Part shown: positions 58,193 to 64,000 of the stretch, in pieces
How positions within the stretch are numbered: position 1 is the first letter of the stretch
How the letters are laid out: each line of letters opens with the position of its first letter
Assembly: GCA_965112735.1 (NCBI GenBank)
Contig: OZ218964.1
Location: forward strand, 1,612,001 to 1,676,000
DNA: 64,000 nucleotides
DNA from: Phaeosaccion multiseriatum
Lineage: Eukaryota; Ochrophyta, other classes
Direction of reading: 5' to 3'
Program-made: the position numbers and the translations under genes
The notes under the pieces: generated by a model
Told to the model about the DNA's origin: nothing
Databases searched by the model: none
Seen by the model: the letters and a program-made list of their open reading frames with translations, nothing else

Positions 58193-59106
58193 GGAGAAGG
58201 CGGAGGGGGGGGAGGAGGAGGATGAGGAGGAGGAGGGAGGCAAGGAAGGAGGGAAGTCCAGGAGGAGCGTCAAGACCACGCCCACAATCGACATCTCAGC
58301 AGAGATGAAATCTGGCAGCGCATGTCAAGCAAAGATTCTGGGAGCGACAGAGCTGACGCACCTTCTGCGCCGCTGCCAGCATGGAGCTCAGGTCTCCGTT
58401 CCCCTCCCCCAGCTTGGGCCTCTTGCGCTGCCTGCCCGCGGCGAACACGTCCGCGTAGGACTCCGTGCTGAGCAGGTTCATCTTGGCCTCCTTGGTGGAG
58501 TCCGTCAGGAGCCCCATGGGAAGGGTCTTACGCTTCATCACCACCGTGAAGGGGTCGGCGGACCTGGGTGCGGGAAGGAGGGAGAGGGGGATGTGGAGAC
58601 GTTAGTTTTGTGTTCAGGACTTGTTTGGTTTCTCCCACAGGGAAGAGAGAAAATTTAGAGGAGCCGGACACTACATCTCTCTCTTTGACCTTGAGCACTC
58701 TCGGCGTGCTTGCCACCAACCTTCCTCATCCCTCTCTCCTTCCAATCTCCCCTCCTCACCTGGTGGACATTTGCTCCCGGAAGGTGTCAATGTCTCCCTG
58801 CGCCACAACCCTCGTGTTTCCGAACCAGCGTCGATTGGGCTGCACGCGGCCAGTGTCGGCCGTAATCTGCTTGTCCCCCACCCGATTTCCCATCATGTAG
58901 GCCCCTCCAATGACCTTACCGGCCTTGTTTCGGATGGCCTTCCCCCCCTTGTACATAGCCACTCTCTTTATGGTATTCTTGTCACGTAAGTTGCCTCCTC
59001 GCTGCCGCACGCCCTCCGTGGAGCGCATGGGATTGGCGCTGCTGCCGCTCTTCGACCGCATGTTGAGCGGCCGGTGCTTGATCTGGGACCCCACGGCTGC
59101 CGACAT
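56193..59106 (-). CDS. NOG2: Nucleolar GTP-binding protein 2 (NOG2/GNL2)
   Basis: Four exons: 59106..58760, 58563..58362, 58144..57866, 57573..56193. The N-terminal NGP1 region is clear ([50 protein letters not shown]). The circularly permuted GTPase runs G4 VFVINKCDLVPNW, then G1 [15 protein letters not shown], then G3 DCPGVVY. NOG2 is a GTPase of pre-60S ribosome maturation in the nucleolus and nucleus. The C-terminus is acidic and then Lys-rich.
The GTPase frame ends at 56464 after an unlikely tail. Removing one G from the GGGGGG run within the poly-Glu codons (near 56664) restores a Lys-rich tail ([14 protein letters not shown]) to 56193, for 735 residues, close to human 731. As written in the sequence the product would be 645 residues. 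Confidence 0.93.
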
Positions 59107-59306
59107 GGTGAGCACGGAGGGCAGAGCAGAGAATGGGAGGTTCTCGTTGTGTGTGTGTGTCCTTCTAAAAACTATGTCTTCCCCAGCCGTATAAGAGCCG
59201 AGAATCGACCCAGGGGGGCATTCATTGACATAATCCACATTGACTTCCATTTTTTTTCCCCTCCCCCCTCTCTCCTTACTCAATCATCTCTCAAACGCCG
59301 ATCGCC
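59107..59306. promoter_or_regulatory. Divergent promoter, NOG2 / lipase
   Basis: Only 200 bp separate the two start codons, so promoter elements must be shared or overlapping. No specific motif is recognised. Confidence 0.4.
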
Positions 59307-62300
59307 ATGGCCTGGCGGCGCTTATCGCGCTCGCCTGCCGCCACCGCGTTGGTGTGTGCAGCCTCATCGATGGCGGGACTTCGTCTGGTGCAGCAGCAGG
59401 AAGTACAGCAACAGAGCCGCCGAATCGCAACCATTCGTGGTGGCCTGAACAGAAGCTCCACCAAGGACAGACGGAGGAGCAGGAGTAAGGACGATCACTT
59501 TAGCGTGTCGAATAGGTGGAAATGGAGGTTATGGCTTCCTCAAGTGCACGCCCAAGAAGATATGGGCACCAGCAGTGGCGACGGGAGCGCCGGCCAAGAA
59601 GAGAAAGAGAAGGAAAAAGCTGGCCTCTCAGGCGTGCTAACTCGCTTGACAAGGATAGCTACGAGCGGATACAAACAGGACTTTGAGAGCTTCGCAGCAA
59701 GTTTTGCAAGTACGTCGACGTTATCGCGAAGTGTGGAAGAGAATTTCTTGAGAACGAGCAGTACAGCCACCTTTTTGTTTTCGAGAATTCTTGACGATGT
59801 CCCATACCCTGCCTCGTCTCCTCCTGGGCTTCCCCTCCCGTCCATTAGAGCGTGTGGTGGACCCGGCCATGCTGAGCGCATTGGAGAGCATTCAGGTGCT
59901 CATGACTTCCCTCGCAGAGGATTTACAGCTGCCTAAAGGCGGGGAGCAAAGGGCGGAGGAAAGAGGACGGTACGTTTGATGGCTTCGACCCGCCTTGCTG
60001 CTACGTGGGAGGGGGACGTTCTTTTCTTTTGTGTCGGCTCCTGGCTCTCTGTAGGTACGTTTGCTCCATGGCGTACACCTCACCCCTCACACTCCCTTCA
60101 ATTCGCACACGGTGTCAGGTACTTGGCCAATCTGCTGCTCCTCATGAACATGCAGCAGCTCCAAGTGGTCGAGCGGGAGGCGCAGGAGCTGCAGGACTTT
60201 GATGGTGACGGAGAGCGGCTGTCTGCGGACAGGATGAAGCGCCTCTCCGACGCTGACAGAGAGGCTGTGCTGGAAGGGGCCTACTACGCCAGGTGAGGAG
60301 AGGTATACATGGTACACGCCGCTGCGAGTACACTCCTCGGTGTTGAGGGTTTGCTGGGGGGCGGAGCATCTTCCCTCCGATTGCGCTTTCCCTCCTCGTT
60401 CCTTGTGGCTGATGCTCTCCTCAACGACAATGTCCCCTCGTGTGTGTGTGTGTGTTGTGTGTGCGCTCGTCCGACCACACGCGCTTGTCACACCAACGCG
60501 TTTGCTGGGCGCCGCTTGTGGCCCCTCCCGTCCGCTTCTCAGATTCGCGGAGGCCGCTTACGGGATGCTGGGCAATCTCGGAGAGCTTCGCAAGCGAATG
60601 AAGGCTAAGGTACGCGCCCACGAAAGAGACCACAGCTAGCAGGCAGTCTGTCCTCATCTACCAAGGCTCACAGAGGAAGCTGTCTTTTTGATCGTAGCAC
60701 GTACTAGACTCTCCAGTGTCGTTCACAAGCAGCTCTAAATTTGCTGCTGCTGTTGCTTTTGTGGCTTGCTCCTTTCTCCCGGAGAAGGGCTTCAATCCGG
60801 CCACGTGGGTTACGTCCACGGGCGAGCTCGAGAGGATGTTCATCAGAGACTACTTGGCTGTGCCGGAGCAGCAGCAGCAGCATAAGAAGAAGACTAAAGA
60901 GGGAGCAGCAGGAGCACAGCAAGGTGGCGAGGGCAGCGACGAAGAGAAAGGACAAGATGATGGCCCGCGCGCCCACCCCAACCCTTGCGTGACCTTGGAC
61001 GATATCTTCCATCTCCAGACCTCAAGCTCCATGGAAAACCGCGCCTTCTTCGGGGCAGTGGACCACTCGAGCAAGTCCGTGGTGATCTCTATCCGGGGCA
61101 CCTTCTCCTTCGCCGATGCCGTGGTGGACGCTTTGCTGGACACGGTGGAGTGGCCTGGAGGAGGGGGCTGGGGGGGCGGCTGGGGCGGGGGGCGACCGGC
61201 GGTGGCGCACCGAGGGATGATGGAGAGCGCGCAGAAGGTTTGGGCGGACGCCAGAGAAAGTGTGGGCAAGGCGCTCAGCGAGAACAAAGGCTACGATCTC
61301 GTGGTCACCGGTACGTAGGCCGTGGTGGAGGATGCGAGAACGAGGAATGAGCGCATGTACGTATGGGATGAGAGAGCGCATGGCAGCGACGGGGTGAGGG
61401 GGCCGCAGGGGACACGGCGTGACTGCTTTTCCTGCGTGAGGCATGTGTGCTTTGTTGTTGGAAACGACGACCTTGACCAACCCTCTCCTTCCATGTCCTC
61501 CTCTCCTTGGCTCCCCATTACCCTCTCCCTCTCTCTCTGCACCTCTTCTCTCTTTCCCTCTCTCTTTCTCTTTCTCCGAATGCCCTCAACCCTGAACGCC
61601 TCCCATGACTCCATGACTCGGGTCTTGCTGCCTCCGTGTGCAACAGGACACAGTTTGGGCGGCGGCGCCGCCATTCTTCTGCGCTTGTTGCTTGACGATA
61701 GGGTGGAGAGGGAAAAGGGCGGCATCCCGCCGGGAACTCGCATCAGGTCTGTGTCTCGGCGAAGGAGAGGAAGTTGGCTCTTAGAAGGAGAAACTTGGCT
61801 CGTAGAAGGAGAAAGTCGGCTCTTAGCCCGGCACCCGTCTCAGCCCCTTGCCTCTCTCTGCTCTCTACTATCTCCCCTTGCCTCCCCATTCTTCTTTTGC
61901 TTGTGCCTCCTCAGGTGCTTCGCCTTCGCCCCACCGCCATGCTTCGGACCCGCCGACACCAAGATTGGTAGTCCCGTGGAGGGCAGCATACTGTCCTTTG
62001 TGAATAGAAACGACGTTGTGCCCAGCCTCTCTCTGCGCAATCTCCTTGGCCTCAATTGGACCCTGCACGGCATCGACACGATTCCCATGGAGTTGCCCCA
62101 GGTAAAGTAACGTACATGTACGGATGGAGAGTACGTTATGGCTGCACACAGCGTCAGGCTGCAGGACAGGAGCGCTGTAGGAAGATGCCATACATTCCAG
62201 CTTGAGGAGAGAGAGGAGTTGGGGGGGGGGGGAGGGAGCGAGGGAGGGAGAGAGAAACAGGGAGAGGGGCAGAGGGAGGGAGCGGGGAGAGAGAGGGAGC

Positions 62301-63459
62301 GGGGAGGCTGGTTCAGTCTTCGGTAACTGATCGGTTGTTTTGCTATTCTTTCCCCTTCGTGTTTGTACCTGTCTCTTTTCGTGGTGCTCTCACACAGAGA
62401 ATCAAGTTCTTGTGGGAGAACTGGCTCTTCGCCAAGGAGGAAGGAGGGGCAGAAGGAGAGAGTGAGGGCCAAAGGCAGCAGGCCTGGCTCGCAGATTTAA
62501 CGGAGGCTTACGAAGACGGACAAGATGCCCTCAACCACTTGAAACGGGCCATGACCAGGGGCAGCAGTGAAGATGGGGAAGGACAGGACAATGTCAAGAG
62601 CAGCAGCAGTAGCAGCAGCAGCAGTAGCAGCAGCAGCAGCAGTGGTGGTGGCAAAGTTGATGGCGGAGGAGGCGATGATGCCAGCGGTGCCGGTGTGGCC
62701 GGCGTGGTGCAGACGGTGACGAGTGCTGCTGAAGCCATCAAGACCACCACCCAAGAGGCCGCTGCCAAAACGTACCAGTCCCTCGTGCAAGACGTGACCG
62801 CCATCAACGAGGGCCTTCGCAAGGTGCAGGCAGCGGCTCAGTCGGGCGCAGATGCGGCAGGGGGCAGGGGCAAGGGCAAGGGCAAGGATAAGTTTAAGGG
62901 CAAGGCAGACGACGACGACAAGAACAAGAACAAGCCACCAACGTACGAGGACATCCTGTCGATTGCCTACGAGCTGCGCTACGGAGACTTGGAGCCTCCG
63001 TCTACTGCTGAGATGGCAAAACTGGTGGCGGAAGCGGAGGCGGCGGCTTGCAAGCGAGAGTGCAAGGCCATGGACGTTGCCGCCCTACGCGTGCCCGGCC
63101 GCGCCTACGTGCTCCGCCACCGAGGGGTCTTGCCGGAGGAGCAGCCGCAGGAGGAGGGGAAGGGAGAGGGGGAAGGGCCCACTCCCGCAGAGCGTGCCCT
63201 GAGCGAGATTTTGTCCGGCAATAAGCGGGCGAGAGAAGAGGAGGGGGAGGGGGAGGAGGAGGAGGAGGAGGAGAAGGAGGAGGGGGAGGAGGAGGAGGAG
63301 GAGCGCAAGGAGGAGCGGCAGCGCAGGGTGCTGTTCGTGGACGCGGTGCGGGAGTACAGCTCGACCTTCCAGGCCATCAAGCTGTGCAGCGACGTTGTGG
63401 ACGATCACTCCGTGGGGAACTACGTTGACGTGCTCGAGGCCCTCAGAAGGGACATGTGA
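59307..63459 (+). CDS. Class 3 (DAG-type) lipase
   Basis: Eight exons (59307..59709, 59849..59969, 60119..60292, 60543..60609, 60698..61310, 61647..61746, 61915..62101, 62398..63459) close in phase to 908 residues. The lipase core reads KSVVISIRGTFSFADAVVD, AHRGMMESAQKVW, and GHSLGGGAAILLRLL with the nucleophile Ser in GHSLG (about residue 462). NRNDVVPSLSLRNLLGL follows, supplying the expected Asp region. These are hallmarks of the lipase_3 family, including diacylglycerol lipases. A catalytic His is not obvious. The N-terminus (MAWRRLSRSPAATALVCAAS) is Arg/Ala/Ser-rich and could be a mitochondrial presequence. The long last exon encodes a helical, Lys- and Glu-rich tail with a Ser run and ends DVLEALRRDM. 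Substrate is unknown; acylglycerol is likely. Confidence 0.85.
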
Positions 63460-64000
63460 AGGTATTAACGTTAGGATAATCGGGTTGGTCGGATTGTTAT
63501 TAACTTTTTTTTATGAAAGAAAGAGTAAAGTGTACATAGAACGGATCAAGCACATGATAATTGTGTATCACCAACTGTCTACCATCCCGTCGTATTATCA
63601 CGGAGCGACGGTGTGCATGCAGTTAGACCCGACCCGACCATTGATAGGGGGGGTTGTAGCATGACTGTCTTGTCTTGAGTCTTGGAGCGTTGGCTGCTGC
63701 TCCAGGGTCAACATTTGTTTAGTGAGGGAGTCTAGTCCAGCGCAGGGCGTGATGGCGCTCTTTTTCGTCACTCGTCACTCACCAACACACCCACTCACGC
63801 ACTAATGCCCTCACCCACTCACTCACTCACTCACTCACTCACTCTATCCCTCACGCACGTACGCACGCACGCACGCACTCACGCTGATGTGTGTGTGTGG
63901 GTGGGTGGGTTGGGTGCATCCGTGTGTGACGCGCTTCTGCTTAGGAGTCGGTCCACCCGGTCCAGCCACACCCCCACCCCCCTCGGCTTATCTTCCCTTG
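63460..64000. other. Right-edge region
   Basis: It contains the lipase 3' flank and short ACTC, ACGC and GTGG repeats near 63790..63910. No gene is recognised. Confidence 0.5.

Overview
This is a nuclear window from a eukaryote with spliced genes. All the introns I could place are GT-AG, and many are filled with microsatellites. Two features point to a photosynthetic stramenopile (ochrophyte) alga. One gene at the left edge starts with a signal-peptide-plus-transit presequence cut near an 'AF' site (SNAFIAP), which is typical of secondary red-type plastids. A bZIP factor has the basic region (N-R-I-H-A-R-N-T-R) seen in stramenopile and aureochrome-like bZIPs. A DNAAF1/ODA7 orthologue implies that motile cilia are made, or recently were. 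I cannot name the species.

Layout, left to right: a plastid-targeted protein fragment (-); a SET-domain protein (+); a DUF2141 protein (-); a large E2-variant/F-box/Tudor-like fusion (+); a three-PAS/ankyrin protein (+); ribosomal protein eL36 (+); cilia assembly factor DNAAF1 (-); an STK16-like kinase (-); a poly-Gln bZIP factor (-); a small acidic/basic hypothetical protein (+); an FHA/coiled-coil protein (-); tRNA-Val(UAC) (-); U1 snRNP protein C (-); an ankyrin/pseudokinase giant (+); a 22-exon TPR/nucleotidyltransferase-like protein (-); the ribosome-biogenesis GTPase NOG2/GNL2 (-); and a class 3 lipase (+). Genes sit close together, often as divergent pairs with 150-450 bp between start codons. 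There is no operon logic. Housekeeping genes (eL36, U1-C, NOG2, tRNA, STK16) are mixed with lineage-specific multidomain proteins.

I built the exon models by hand, matching splice sites, reading phase and conserved family motifs. In each multi-exon model the phases close exactly, with three exceptions. Three minus-strand genes (FHA/coiled-coil, TPR/NTase-like, NOG2) each break frame at one G-run, and each is restored by removing one G. I read these as homopolymer-length errors, or possibly real frameshifts. The most unusual proteins are the catalytically dead E2 (UEV) fused to an F-box with a Tudor-like barrel split by a long low-complexity insert, the ankyrin/pseudokinase, and the TPR protein carrying a nucleotidyltransferase-like domain whose DVD motif lies on a 22-nt microexon.
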